64,000 nt of DNA, taken from assembly GCA_029706075.1 (NCBI GenBank), contig JAINUG010000329.1:186001-250000 (forward strand), read 5' to 3'. A model generated the notes under the pieces. The model had not been told where the DNA came from. It worked only from the letters and a program-made list of their open reading frames with translations, and searched no databases. Made by a program: the position numbers and the translations under genes. Source of the stretch: Aldrovandia affinis (taxonomy: Eukaryota > Chordata > Actinopteri > Notacanthiformes > Halosauridae). Shown here one piece after another: positions 1-11,439 of the stretch (its first letter is position 1; every line of letters begins with the position of its first letter).

Positions 1-1085
1 ATGGTTTAGTAATGACCAAATGTGGGTTTGGACGGTGATGTTTGGGGCGAGCCCACATCAGCAGCAAGCTCAGCTCCCAGCGAGCCAGGTCTTGTGTTTG
101 AGTGTGAGGTGACTCAGATCTCAGGCTCACAGATAGTTGATGAGTAAACAGCAGCCACCACTGTGAGAGATGGCATTGTTCAACCCCCCACCCCTCACTG
201 CCTGGTTAAGTCTTCAGGATGGACCAGGATTCAGATTCAGTGCATTCTATGCAGAGAGATCTGACTGCATCAGAAGATTCAGATATAGATCTATGCACAC
301 CATGGAGAGAGACCTGACTACATTAACAGATTTACCATTGTGCGGGATTAGCAATTTAAATGTATCACATTTTTAACATTTTTAAATTTCACTGATACCT
401 AGCTGGTGACAGGAGACCAGGTCTTGTGATCTGCAAAAACAGGGAAGTAAAACAGTTTTTATTATTATCATTTTCCCAAATATTTTGCCAAAAGTACACC
501 GCCGAATTTATTGGCTGCACTACAATATTCAGACCAATGATTGCTGTTTATAATCAATGACCCAATTCTAAGGCTCATTCATTTCTGGCTCATTTCTGGC
601 CTGATGTTGAGTTTTCCGAGTGCTTTCTGAGAAATTGACGTGTTGTGGTTGGCACATAATGAGGCCTTGGGAACATTAGCCTTCAGTTTTATGAGGTGAA
701 TGTGTACTTTATAGCCAAAGATTATGTGTCCTATAAAACCATTATATGGCCATGGAAAAACACGGTATATATTATGGAAATAAGGGATTCTTCTGTGCTT
801 AATTATCCAATAAAAATGTTTAACACAATGATACCCCCCTCCACGAACATGCAACTTTGAAAGGATTGCAGTATGCAATACAACTATGTACTGATATACT
901 GTATATCTGCTTCGGATGACAATGCAGAGATTTTCTCTCCATTTAGATAAAGTAGTGTGCGATGGCAATGTTTTTTACAATACCATTTACTGGCATCTGT
1001 GGGTCTTTTACAGAGCTAATTGAATAGAGCACAAGTGTGGAACAAGGGGTCCTCTGACAAGGAACAAAAAACAGTTTAAAAAAAA
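1..1085. other. Non-coding stretch, nothing recognised
   Basis: I see AT-rich sequence without a convincing exon, repeat family or RNA gene. The short open frames here have no protein-like composition and no recognisable domain. It is probably intronic or intergenic DNA upstream of the EGFR exons. Confidence 0.4.
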
Positions 1086-1094
1086 GTACCATCA

Positions 1095-1250
1095 CCGCCT
1101 ACATTTTACATTTTTAGGCAATTAGCAGATGCTCTTATCCAGAGCGACTTACACAGTTCACATTTCTTTACATACAATCCATTTATACAGCTGGATATTT
1201 ACTGAAGCAATTCAGGTTAAGTACCTTGCTCAAGGGTACAATGGCATTAT
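1095..1250 (-). repeat. 3' end fragment of an L2-type LINE (antisense)
   Basis: The antisense of the common fish LINE tail is visible: the stretch around 1121-1150 reads GCAGATGCTCTTATCCAGAG and continues into a CGACTTACA motif. The same tail occurs at about 31,735, 41,430 and, on the + strand, 46,790. Only the non-coding 3' end remains, which is usual for 5'-truncated LINE copies. Confidence 0.7.
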
Positions 1251-1374
1251 TTTATTATGTTCACTGAAAGTGCAATTATGTAATTACTCCTTATATGTAT
1301 GATAAAATTCTAGTCGGGACAAAAATATTCCTAATGGGGTTTTATGTGAGGGAACCATTCTGTTTCTGTTTTTT

Positions 1375-2485
1375 GAAGAGGCTACAAAGTGTGTTGACCT
1401 GAACCAGGCTTATGATATTATATATTTGGACTTTCAGAAAGCATTTGACAAGGTACCACATGAGAGGCTGCAAGGGCGAATACAAAGAGTAACAGTAGGT
1501 GGGGCCGTATCTGACCTCGGTGCTGTGGGCAGTGGTGTCCCACAGGGATCGGTGCTGGGACCTCTGCTCTTCCTTATTTACATAAATGATCTTGATATGG
1601 ACGTTAGTAGCAAAATAGTTAAATTTGCAGATGATACTAAACTTGGGGTTTTGGCAAACAGTTTGGAATCGACTAAAGTAATCCAAGATGATTTAAACAA
1701 AATCCAAAAATGGGCAGATACATGGCAGATGACATTCAGTATTGCTAAATGTAAAGTTATGCATGTGGGAAATAAAAACATTAGACAGGAGTATTTTATG
1801 GGAGGAGAAAAGTTAGTAGGTGTTCAATTTGAAAAAGACTTAGGAATTGTAGTTGACCAAAGCCTATCTGCATCAAAGCAGTGTGCTACAGCAGTGAAAA
1901 AAGCCAACAGGATGCTGGGATACATAGCAAAAAGTATTGAGTATAAATCAAAGGAAATAATATTTATGTTATATAATTGTCAGACCTCACTTAGAATAAT
2001 GTGTGCAGTTCTGGGCACCGCACTACAAGAAAGATATAGAAGCTCTTGAAAAAGTCCAAAGAAGGGCGACTAAACTGATACCTGGTATGAAAGGTAAAAG
2101 TTATGATGATAGACTTAAGGCACTCAATCTATTTAAGCTTAGCAAACGGAGACTTAGGGGGGATTTGATTGAGGTTTTTAAATTCCTAAAAGCGATTAAC
2201 AAAGTGAAATACCAAAGATTTTTTAAGATAAGTGGGGTCAGCAGAACAAGAGGCCACAGGTGGAAATTAGTTAAAGGCAAATTCTGCACAGATATTAGGA
2301 CGTTTTTCTTTACACAGAGAGTTGTCAATGCCTGGAACAGCTTGCCAGTTCAGGTAGTAGAGGCAGAAACACTTGGGCTATTCAAGTCCAGGTTAGATGC
2401 AGTACTAGATACACTTTAGATTAGGACATAGAGCCTAGATGGGCTGAACGGCCCGTTCTCATTGTTATGCATTTTTATGCTCTTA
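1375..2485 (+). mobile_element. CR1/L2-group (Jockey superfamily) LINE, 5'-truncated reverse transcriptase
   Basis: Two overlapping + strand frames (1426-2049 and 2003-2419) encode the second half of a non-LTR reverse transcriptase. The first contains DFQKAFDKVPHERL (finger/palm), [20 protein letters not shown] and the catalytic FADDTKL box, followed by W.MTFSIAKCKVMHVG. The second contains RRATKLIPGMK and RRLRGDLIEVFKFLKAI, the usual C-terminal thumb/connection region. The two frames overlap out of register, so there is at least one frameshift near 2000. About 40 residues expected between HERL and VTVGG are missing, an internal deletion. The endonuclease is absent. The tail near 2440-2485 (GGGCTGAACGGCC followed by repeats of TTATG-type) looks like the 3' end. 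It is a dead copy. The exact clade is uncertain. Confidence 0.85.
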
Positions 2486-2489
2486 TGTT

Positions 2490-3365
2490 CTTATTATTTT
2501 ATTTAATATATTTATTTGAACTTCAGGGTGTCACGCATGGCTTTCATATAATTAATGAAGCAATTACTGTATATGTTGAAGAGATCAGCATTATTGTGTT
2601 TACGAAGTTGCGATTGAACTTTATTTACAAGCAATTAATCTGCAACAACAGATTTTTGATGGCAACACCAAACAGCAGTTTGGATGTCATTGGTGAATTG
2701 TAACTTAAAACTAGGCAGACCGCAGCACAGACGAAGAAATTATGATTCCAAAATGGTTATTTAAAACGAGTCCGTTAGCAGGAGTTTTTAATAATGTAAA
2801 TAAATTGATAAATGTATGCCAAATTGTCACATAAAATGGTTAACAGACAGAAGAACGGGGCCATTGCTGGCAAATTAACGAATATGTATAATACTATATA
2901 TTGATCCAGTAATTTAATAATAAAATATGCATTCACTGTGTGGCAGTGTGCAGTGAAGACACAGAGCATTTGTTGTGTGCTGCTAATGTTAGCCGAGAGT
3001 CGAGTCGTTGTGTGAGACTTGGTATACAGTTATATATTGGCACAGATCATCTAAATTTAAGAAAATGATGATGATAATGTTACAGAAGGTGATCCTTACT
3101 TCCAGAGAATGTAGCTGGCAATTCTATACATGTTACTATTTGTTGTAGTTGTATTTCTTTGCGTTAATTCAAAGAAAACTGCAGTTTTAAAGTGAGCACT
3201 ATTCTTTTAAGGTTTAGGAGGAAGCCACCCTTCCCAAGCCAGCTAACTTCTGTGGGTGGGCAGTAGATGGCCAGCTAACTAACTGTAAATATTATGGACT
3301 GGACTGGAAAGGTAGGTAGTGTGCTGTTGATTATTGTTAATGAAACACCTCACTAACCACAGCAG
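2490..3365. other. Non-coding stretch, nothing recognised
   Basis: AT-rich sequence with no recognisable exon or repeat family. Confidence 0.35.
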
Positions 3366-3369
3366 GCTC

Positions 3370-3835
3370 CATATTTATTCACACCCTTTGATAAAGATGA
3401 ACAAAAGAGGTTGTATGAAATAAACTATATAAGTAATGAGGTATATTTTATGCCCCAAAACTTCAGAGGAAATTGTGAAAATACTAAACCTACATTACTA
3501 ATACAATTGTTTATTAATAATATTTGTTTCCAGAAAAAATCTAGATCACAATTATTCATACCCCTAACTATTCTTATAAATGTAATCCAACAAAAACAAA
3601 TCTTCATAAATATATAACTTATTTGAAGTTCATTGGAAGGTTATGGAACTATACATTGGCCTACAATGGTATCCTGTTTCCCTAGAAGGGAAAAAAGGAG
3701 GGAACATATGTTTGAAATACTGTGGTAAGCCATCAACATGGTGAAAGGCAAAGAACTCCCTGAAAGCATCAGACAAAAGGTTATTGACCTCTACAGATCA
3801 GGAGATGGCTACAAAAAACTAAAAAGATACAGTTT
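3370..3835 (+). mobile_element. Tc1-like transposon, 5' end with transposase N-terminus only
   Basis: The left part matches, in inverted orientation, the right end of the Tc1 copy at 13,380-13,500. Both carry the block with TTCACACCCTTTGATAAAGA-type sequence and the TATATAAGTAATGAGGTATA region, as expected for terminal inverted repeats. From about 3738 a frame reads MVKGKELPESIRQKVIDLYR, the start of the Tc1 paired-like helix-turn-helix domain, and runs on to GDGYKKLKR. The element then stops abruptly at about 3835 with no catalytic domain, so it is a truncated fossil copy. Confidence 0.8.
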
Positions 3836-4017
3836 TTGTAACAGGACGACTGGTGATTTAGTGAACCCAAGCGCAGAGATGAGGCAGAGATAGAGAAATG
3901 AAAATCTTTACTGAAAAACGAAAAGCTCTGGGCAGTAGAAACGAGACAGGAGGTAACACAAAAACTAAACAGCTAACAAACCAAAGTGGAACAAACACGG
4001 TTCCCAAAACATATACA

Positions 4018-5680
4018 GTACATTGAGCACCATAATTAATTGGACAGTAACAAATTTTTTGTTATTTTGGTTCTGTACTCTAGCACTTTGAGATTGAAAG
4101 GATACAATTACAATGAGGTTGAAGCACAGACTGTCAACTTGGTGATGCTCTGCCAGGCCTGTACTGCACCCATCTTCAGTTCCTGCTTGTTTTGGGGACT
4201 TTTTGCCTTCAGTCTCCTCTTCAGCATGCAAAATGCATTGTGGCAGCCTGATGGGCTGCACTAGGAAATGGCTGCCTGGCCTACAACACATGGCAGCCCC
4301 AAAACACTACATTACCCAGCAGACCACAGTAACACCTGAGCCGAGTGAAAGTAACGGGACTAACGATCAGCTGAAGGCCATTTCAAGGCCTATTTAAACT
4401 GCTGATTCCCACTACACTGGGAGAGGAGTAGGAACGTGTTGGTGAAGGAGTTGCTGTGTGAGTTTGGAGAGTAAGAACCTGTGAAGTCGTTGACTAGCCA
4501 GGATTTGGAAAGAGTGTTTTGGAGTGGATTGTTTGTGTATGAAATTGGATTGTTTGAGGACCCCCCTTTGGATTGACTACTGACTGGATAACGGAACTGA
4601 ACTGGATTTTGGACTTGGATTGGACTTTGACTACGAGATAAGGATTGCGGACTTTATGTGTTTGTATTCCCCTGAAGACCCCACCCTTTGTTTTGTGTTG
4701 TCAAGTGTTAGTAGAATAAATTATCATTTTTGTTCATATTACTGCCTCCTCTGGGTTCTTTAACTTGCCTACGCCTTCTGCAAGGTCCGTGTGTGTCGCC
4801 CAACCCCTGGGGACACCACAGCATGTTCAATTGGATTTAGATCCGGTGATTGACTCGGCCAGTCAAGGATTTTCCACTTTTTGGCCGTCAAAAACCCCTT
4901 CATTGCTCTAGCAGTATGTTTTGGGTCATTGTCTTGTTGCATGATGAAGTGCCGTCCAATGAGTTTGGAGGCATTTGGTTTTATCTGAGCAGATCAAATA
5001 TTTCTGTAGACTTCAGAATTCATTGTTCTACTTCTGTCTGCAGTCACATCATAGATGAAGATAAGTGGCCCATACAGGCCCAAGCCATAACACCATGTTT
5101 CACGAATGAGGTGGTATGCTTTGGATCATGGGCATTTCCTTTTTTTCTCCACACTTTCTTCTTTCATCTTTTCAAGATGTTCATCTTTGTCTCATCTGTC
5201 CACAAGACCTTGTTCCAGAACTCTTGGGGCTCTTTTAGGTGCTTTTTAGCAAACTGTAATCTCGCCTTTCTGTTCTTCAGGCTTATCAGTGGTTTGCATC
5301 TTGTAGTGTACCCTCTGTAGTCCTGCTGGTGTAGTCTTCTACGTATGGTAGACTTTGACACATCTACACCTGCATCCAGGAGAGTGTTTTTGATCTGTTG
5401 GGCTGTTGTCAGGGGGGTTTTCTTCACCATAGAGAGTATTCTCCAGTCATCCACTACAGTGGTCTTCCTCGGTCTACTGGGTATTTTGACATCATTGAGT
5501 TCACCAGATGTTTTTTTCTTGTTAATGATGAACCAAACTGTTGACTTGGGCATGCCTGATTGATTGATTTTCTTTTCTGAGCCTTGTGAGCCTTTACATT
5601 TCGAAGTAATTGGTGTCATTACTAAATTATATTGGCTGAATAAATAGGTTGAGAGACTGAACTTTGTATCCATAAAAATA
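4018..5680 (-). mobile_element. Tc1-like transposon (antisense), split by a solo LTR
   Basis: The transposase lies on the minus strand. The frame 5673-5164 contains the DNA-binding part (SKSTIRRRLHQQDYRGYTTR) and the first catalytic aspartate in VLWTDETKMNILKR. The rest of the transposase continues leftward to about 4823 in degraded form. The left end at 4018-4230 carries the terminal block (GAGCACCATAATTAATTGGA and following). A closely similar block stands alone at 57,190-57,300. Transposon sequence breaks at 4238 and resumes at 4821, exactly at the edges of the LTR-like insert. This nesting shows the Tc1 is older than the LTR insertion. The copy is no longer coding as a whole. Confidence 0.85.
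4239..4820 (+). mobile_element. Solo LTR-like fossil (582 bp) inside a Tc1 copy
   Basis: The segment begins TGTGGCAGCC and ends GACACCACA, so it has TG...CA ends. It is flanked on both sides by GCAT (4235-4238 and 4821-4824), a 4-bp target duplication. Inside are a TATA-like CTATTTAAA near 4390 and an AATAAA signal near 4715, in the order expected of a sense-strand LTR. No internal coding region accompanies it, so it looks like a solo LTR left by recombination. The family cannot be assigned by eye. Confidence 0.7.
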
Positions 5681-5689
5681 TTGGAGGCT

Positions 5690-6040
5690 CTCTGGGCCCC
5701 CTCCCCTCTCCCCTCTCATATGTCTGCGATGTAACGTAGTTGAAAACTCGATCCTCCATCTTGTTTCCGAAATTTGATTAAACATTGCTCGGTTTGGTCA
5801 TACGCTACACTTCAGAGTCAGACTCGTGTTTAGTGCTTTCAAAATGATATATCGCAAGTTCAGGACTAAATAAAAGGTATCCAGGACGTTAATTTAACAT
5901 TTTATCTTGTTTCTGGTGAAATTTCATTGAAATCTGTCGATGCAAAATGCGATATTTTTGACCCGGAATGCGAGATATCTTTGCCCAAATGCTCACTGCC
6001 TGCAGTGGTTTTTGCCGTGTCGCGGCGTGTGCGCAACATG
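5690..6040. other. Non-coding stretch, nothing recognised
   Basis: No exon or repeat family recognised between the Tc1 and the L2 element. Confidence 0.35.
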
Positions 6041-9000
6041 TAATTCAAATCAAATCAAATCAAGTTTATTTGTATAGCGCTTTTCACAACAGAATTGTCA
6101 CAAAACGCTTAACAGAGGGGGAACCCAGGCCTAGACCCCCCCAAAAGCAAGCCTAATGGCAACAGTGGCAAGGAAAAACTCCCTAGGTAGGGAGAAACCT
6201 TGGGAGGAACCAGACTAAAAAGGGGGGGAGCCCATCCTCTTCTGGCCGGCACAGGGTATGTCCAAAAAAGACCATGTCATGGTCAGTCCAAGGTTAGTCT
6301 GAGTTAGGTAGTCAGCGGGGGGGGGCTAAACCACGCGGAGAGGGTCCAGATCCAGGAACTGGGGTTGGCGTGGGGGTGAGGGTTGATGGGGGCAGCTCAC
6401 ACTTCTCGCAGGATCTAGGGCTCGGGGCAGGTGCCCCGAGTCAGAGGCCGAGGCAGAGAAGAGAACATGCAGTCAGAAAAAAAAGCAGTGCTATAGCCAG
6501 TAGCATTATGTAAGAGCAGGGGAGCACAAGCATAGGAAATATACAGATAGCCCCAACAGGTGTAAGCTATGGCAGCATATCTATTAGGAGAGGGACAGAG
6601 AAAACACGCAGCCATGTGAGAGTTCCAAACAATCCACACCTGATCAAGGATAACCAGCATAACAGTGGTGGTAACACATTGAGGAGGTGACAGTATGGAA
6701 AGTTTCTCACTCCATAAGACACTAAGGCACGGCCTTCTCCATCTCTCCACCTAGACTATGTTTGGCAGTAAGCTAGGCTGAAAAGATATGTTTTTAATCT
6801 ACACTTAAAAATTGAAACTGTGTCCGAATCCATAACATGCCTTGGTAAACCGTTCCACAACAGAGGAGCTCTAAAAGAGAAGGCTCTACCACCAGCTGTG
6901 CTCTTCAAAATTCTAGGAGTAATAGATGGCCGGCTTCTTGTGAACGAAGCAGTCGTGTCGGTTTATAGGGGCAATCATTTCGGTCAGATATAAAGGTGCA
7001 AGTCCGTTTACTGCTTTAAAAGTTAGCAACAGTACTTTATAATCAGCCCGATATTTAATAGGAAGCCAATGTAGTGATGCTAACACTGGAGTAATGTGCT
7101 CATACTTTTTGGATCTAGTCAAAATACGTGCCGCTGTATTCTGTACTAGTTGAAGACTCTTTAGAGAGCTACTAGAGGAGCCGGATAATAAGGCATTACA
7201 ATAGTCTAGCCTCGATGCAACAAAAGCATGCATCAAGGTTTTAGCATCCTCTAATGACAGAAAGTGCCGAATTTTAGCTATGTTTCTTAGGTGAAAGAAA
7301 GCTACTCTGGAAGTGTTTTTAATATGAGTGTCAAATGTAAGGTCCTGATCAATAATAAAACCAAGGTTCTTAACCATAATACTTGATGTAACTATGCAAT
7401 CACCTGCATTTAACTGCAGATCCAACTTGTTCCTTAATTTTTGGGGCCCAAAACCATCATCTCTGTTTTATCTGAATTTAAAAGCAGGAAATTTACTGTC
7501 ATCCAGTTCTTTATATCAGAGATACAAGCCTCTAATTGAGTGAGTTTAAGTGTTTCACCTGGTTTCATTGATATGTACAGCTGTGTATCATCGGCATAGC
7601 AATGGAAATGTACACCATGTTTACGAATAACATTGCAGTGGTAGCAAGTATAATGAGAACAGTAATGGTCCCAGCACTGAGCCTTGTGGAATACCATATT
7701 TAACCTGAGAGTAGTCAGAGAACTCTTGATCTAATTGCACAAATTGAAACCGGTCTAATAAGTATGATTTAAACCATGAGAGTGCCCGTCCACGCAAACC
7801 AACCAGGTTTTCTAGCCTATGAAGGAGAATCTGGTGGTCAATAGTGTCAAAAGCAGCACTTATGTCAAGGAGCACTAGAATAGAAACACAACCAGTGTCC
7901 AATGCTAACAGTAAGTCATTTACAACTTTAATAAGTGCTGTCTCAGTGCTATGGTTTGGTCTAAAACCTGATTGTAATGTTTCATATAGATTATTCGTTT
8001 TTAGGAAAGCAGTTAATTGTTGAGCTACAGATTTCTCTAAAATTTTTGACAAAAAGGGCAGATTTGAAATGGGCCTATAGTTCTTCAGATTAACAGGATC
8101 AAGATTTGGTTTCTTTAGAAGAGGCTTGATTACTGCTACTTTTAAAGACCTAGGTACGCAACCCAATAATAGGGATGTATTTATGATATCTAACATGGGC
8201 TGGCCTAGCACAGGCAAAAGCTCTTTAATAAGCTTTGTTGGTATGGGGTCTAACAGACATGTAGATGATTTGGAGGACATAACCAGTTTACTGAATTTGT
8301 CCAGATCCAAGGGAGTGAAAAACTCAAGGGTCTCTACGCAACCCTGCTCCTGATAGCCCTGTGCTATCTCGGCAGTTGGAGTGCTAGATATTGGAGTCAT
8401 TTTCATAATTTGTTCTCTGATTGTCTCAATCTTATCAGTAAACGAGTTCATAAAGTCATTTGAATTATAGTTAGAAGGATAACTGATGGAAACTGAAGAC
8501 TGTTTTTTTGTCAGTTTAGCTACCGTGTTAAATAGAAATCTTGGGTTGTTTTTATTCTGGTCAATTAGTTTCGAGAAGTACGATGACCTAGCTGTAGTAA
8601 GAGCGTGCTTGTATTCGATGAGGCTGTCCTTCCAAGCAGAGCGAAAAACCTCTAAATTGGTAGAGCGCCATCTGCGTTCTAATTTTCTGGAAACTTGTTT
8701 AAGGGCACGGGTATGGTCGGTAAACCAGGGTGCAAGTTTCTTCTCACTGCATTTTTTCTCTTGAGGGGTGCGACCGCATCAAGTGTATTCCGTAAAATGT
8801 GATTTAACGCATCAGTTTGATGATCAATTGACAAAAGGCTATTTGGGTCCTGACTTGATACTAAGGATTCGGGAAGTAAGTTTATAAATTTTGAAGCCGT
8901 CAATGAATTTATAGAGCGGCTGGAATAGTATTTAGGTTCCGATTTAATAGGAATATTTACCTGAATTTCAAAAGAAATCAAAAAGTGATCCGATAGTACA

Positions 9001-9480
9001 GGATTATGGGGAGACACAATGATATTCTCGACATTGATACCATAGGATAAGACTAAATCTAAGGTATGATTGTGGCGGTGGGTTGGTTCAGATATATTTT
9101 GAACAAAACCGACAGAGTCAATAATAGCTGCAAAAGCCAGTCCTAAAGGGTCGCTGTCATTATCAACATGTATGTTGAAATCTCCAACAATCACAACTTT
9201 ATCCGCCATAGTTGCCAAGATTGATAAAAACTCTGCAAACTCGGAGAGAAAAACAGTATACGGTCCAGGTGGTCTATAAATAGTTATTAAGAGGAAGGAT
9301 TGCACTGAGGTAACTAGATCTTTTGACCGTCCAGAAAGCATAGAAAGCGATTCAAAAGAGGAGAACTTATCCCCACATTTAGGTGTAAAACTAAATTTTG
9401 TCGAAAAAATCACAGCAACACCGCCCCCTCTACCGGACAGACGCGGCGCTTGGCAGCTGGCATAACCATCGGGAGATGCC
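6041..9480 (-). mobile_element. L2/Maui-type LINE, long antisense copy with endonuclease and RT
   Basis: Read on the minus strand, the copy starts with an APE-type endonuclease (frame 9413-8679). It includes ITIYRPPGPY, the VIVGDFNIHVD box, THRHNHTLDLVLS and LSDHFLISFE. It then continues into reverse transcriptase (frame 8451-7621) with [47 protein letters not shown] and [18 protein letters not shown]. The frame 7697-7434 has [13 protein letters not shown], and 7425-6913 has the C-terminus (LDYCNALLSG, HWLPIKYRADYK). The non-coding 3' end finishes with repeated TGATT/CAAAT units at 6041-6065 and the tail motif reading AAGCGCTATACAAATAAA in antisense. At least two or three frame changes separate the four frames. 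It is nearly full length but inactive as it stands. Confidence 0.92.
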
Positions 9481-9892
9481 TCATTATGTTTTTAATTGAT
9501 GTGATTAATTGATTATGTAATGTAATTTCAGATCATTCAAATTAAGATACATCATATCTTTTTTTAGAATGCTTCAATCTGTAATTACTGAAAATTTCAT
9601 GCAATTATCTTTATTTTTAAGAAAGTTATGGGCATTTATGTTATTGAATCACAGCTTTTGTTTCAAGATCATTGAAAAACAATAGGGGTCAATATGCACA
9701 TTTCCGAGTGTAATAATGACCATAACTTCCTTAAAACTTAAGATATGAGAGTGAATAAGGTATCAAATTAAAGGTATTTTCATGCTCTATCTGGTGGGAT
9801 ACGCTTTTTTTTAACATACCTACACTAAGATTCATCGCCAAACACGGCTAATCACGCTGACTGGTGCTGATGCCCGCAAGTTTCAGTCAATC

Positions 9893-11165
9893 ATGTCTTT
9901 CCAGAAGAAAGTGAAGTCGGGGTATCAAAAAAGAAAAGAAAGAAAAGAAAAGAGAAAAAGGCAAACTGAGGGAAAACAACTGCTCACTAATTTCTTTCAA
10001 AAGAAAGGTAAGCAACTTGCTAACACTGTTTAAGAGTGATTTAAGCTAATATCGGTTTCGATTGAACTAGGGCTGTCAACGTTAACATGTTAACGCATGC
10101 AATTAATTTCAAATGGATAACGCGTTCATTTTTTTAAAATCGCAATTAATCTCATTTCAGTTTCACTCTCGCTACTGGCTGAAAGCAATCGCAAATGCGG
10201 GCAAACATACTACTGGTGATGGTGAAATGCATTGAAACTTTGTTTTTGAAGACTCATTTGATCCAGTTCTATAACAAGACAAGCTAACGTAGCTAGCTAC
10301 ATTATGATAGTTAGCTAGCTAGCTGGTAAATTAAGCAGAATCTAGCCTGTAGCCTGTTTCATTATATATTATAAGCAGGTTAAGAGGCTAATATAAATCC
10401 TGTATGCTTCATGCTTGTAGAGGGGCCTGTCCTTGTAGCAGAGAATGAGCAGGAAGAAGATGTGATCGAGGCAGAGAGTGAGCAGGAAGAAGAGGCAGAG
10501 AGTAGCAGTAGGACTAGTGAAGAGGATGATGGAGGTGAAGAGAGCAAGGAAAATGAAGGTTGCTCTGAGGGTAGTGAGAAGGATGAGGAGAAGACAGAGG
10601 AGGAAGTGGAAAAAAGTGAGGGGAATACAGAAGGGTATTTGCCAGAGGACCCCGGACTATGGCCAGAGAATCTTACTAATCTTACTAATTATTTGTTTAA
10701 ATGTGGTATAAGCAGTTCATTAGCGATTACCCTAATAACCACTACAGATTTATGTGTATAGTTGTTGATTCAATAAAAAAAATTCTAAAGATGCGTGAGA
10801 GTCATGGATCAAGAGGGGAAGGGGGCCCACAAGACTGCGTATGTATAGGGCCCAGAATTGTGTGCTACGCCCCTGATGCTAATGGTAGCTGAATGATCTT
10901 ATATTTTGTTTCCAAAATGCACATCTAGTTAGGTGCTAAGCAAAGGCCAAATATAATGCGTAAGACCATTATCGATGCTCCCCAAAACATAATTAGGAAA
11001 ATTCCCTAGACTGGCAAAGTTGGCACGATAGTATTTATGCATCCTCGCAACATCGGTTCCTTCGGAACAGGTGTTCTCAGTGGGTGGTCTTACTATGAAC
11101 AGGCTGCGCACACGGCACACCCCTGAACATGTGGATATGCTTATGTTCTTTAATAAAAAACAGTA
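9893..11165 (+). mobile_element. hAT-superfamily transposon, internally deleted (N- and C-terminal remnants)
   Basis: From 9893 a short frame reads MSFQKKVKSGYQKRKERKEK and ends in LLTNFFQKKG at a GTAAGC donor-like site, the lysine-rich start typical of hAT/TTF-type transposases. The frame 10411-10761 is very acidic (runs of E and D) and then has YLPEDPGLWPENLTNL, which resembles the DPxLWP stretch before the zinc finger in that family. Near the right end, about 10,990-11,164, the sequence reads LAR(stop)YLCILATSVPSEQVFS followed by VGGLTMNRLRTRHTPEHVDM, the C-terminal hAT dimerisation region. The RNase H-like core is missing. The acidic frame should not be taken for a host gene. Confidence 0.75.
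10060..10160. repeat. Degenerate hAT-like terminal block
   Basis: The motif GGGCTGTCAACGTTAACATG followed by GCATGCAATTAA and AACGCG resembles an end block I associate with non-autonomous fish hAT elements. It sits inside the larger hAT remnant, so it may be a nested MITE. The boundaries are approximate. Confidence 0.4.
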
Positions 11166-11439
11166 AGGGGATGAGTCAGGACTCGAAAGTTGCCAAGCCT
11201 CTGCGGTCGGACAGCCCTTTTAATTTCAAAAGGAATATTGTTTTTGTTGTTAGTCCTGTTGAATGGTGTTTCATTTAGTTTCCTTCATAATTCTTATTGT
11301 TTTATGATGTTAAAATAGGCCCGTGTCTCAAAGGTTAAAGCTATGATTGAGGAAAAAAACATGCATTTTGTACTCTCTGTCATACTCTACAGGTTGCAGT
11401 TTAAAAAAAAAAGATGAATCGATTAATTGTTTGTTAACG

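Noticed and set aside
4850-5320. + strand open frame of 156 codons
   Set aside because: It is the reverse of the Tc1 transposase on the minus strand and has no protein features of its own.
10411-10761. Acidic 116-residue open frame as a host gene
   Set aside because: It sits between hAT N-terminal and C-terminal motifs and has the DPGLWPENL stretch of that family, so it is transposon-derived.
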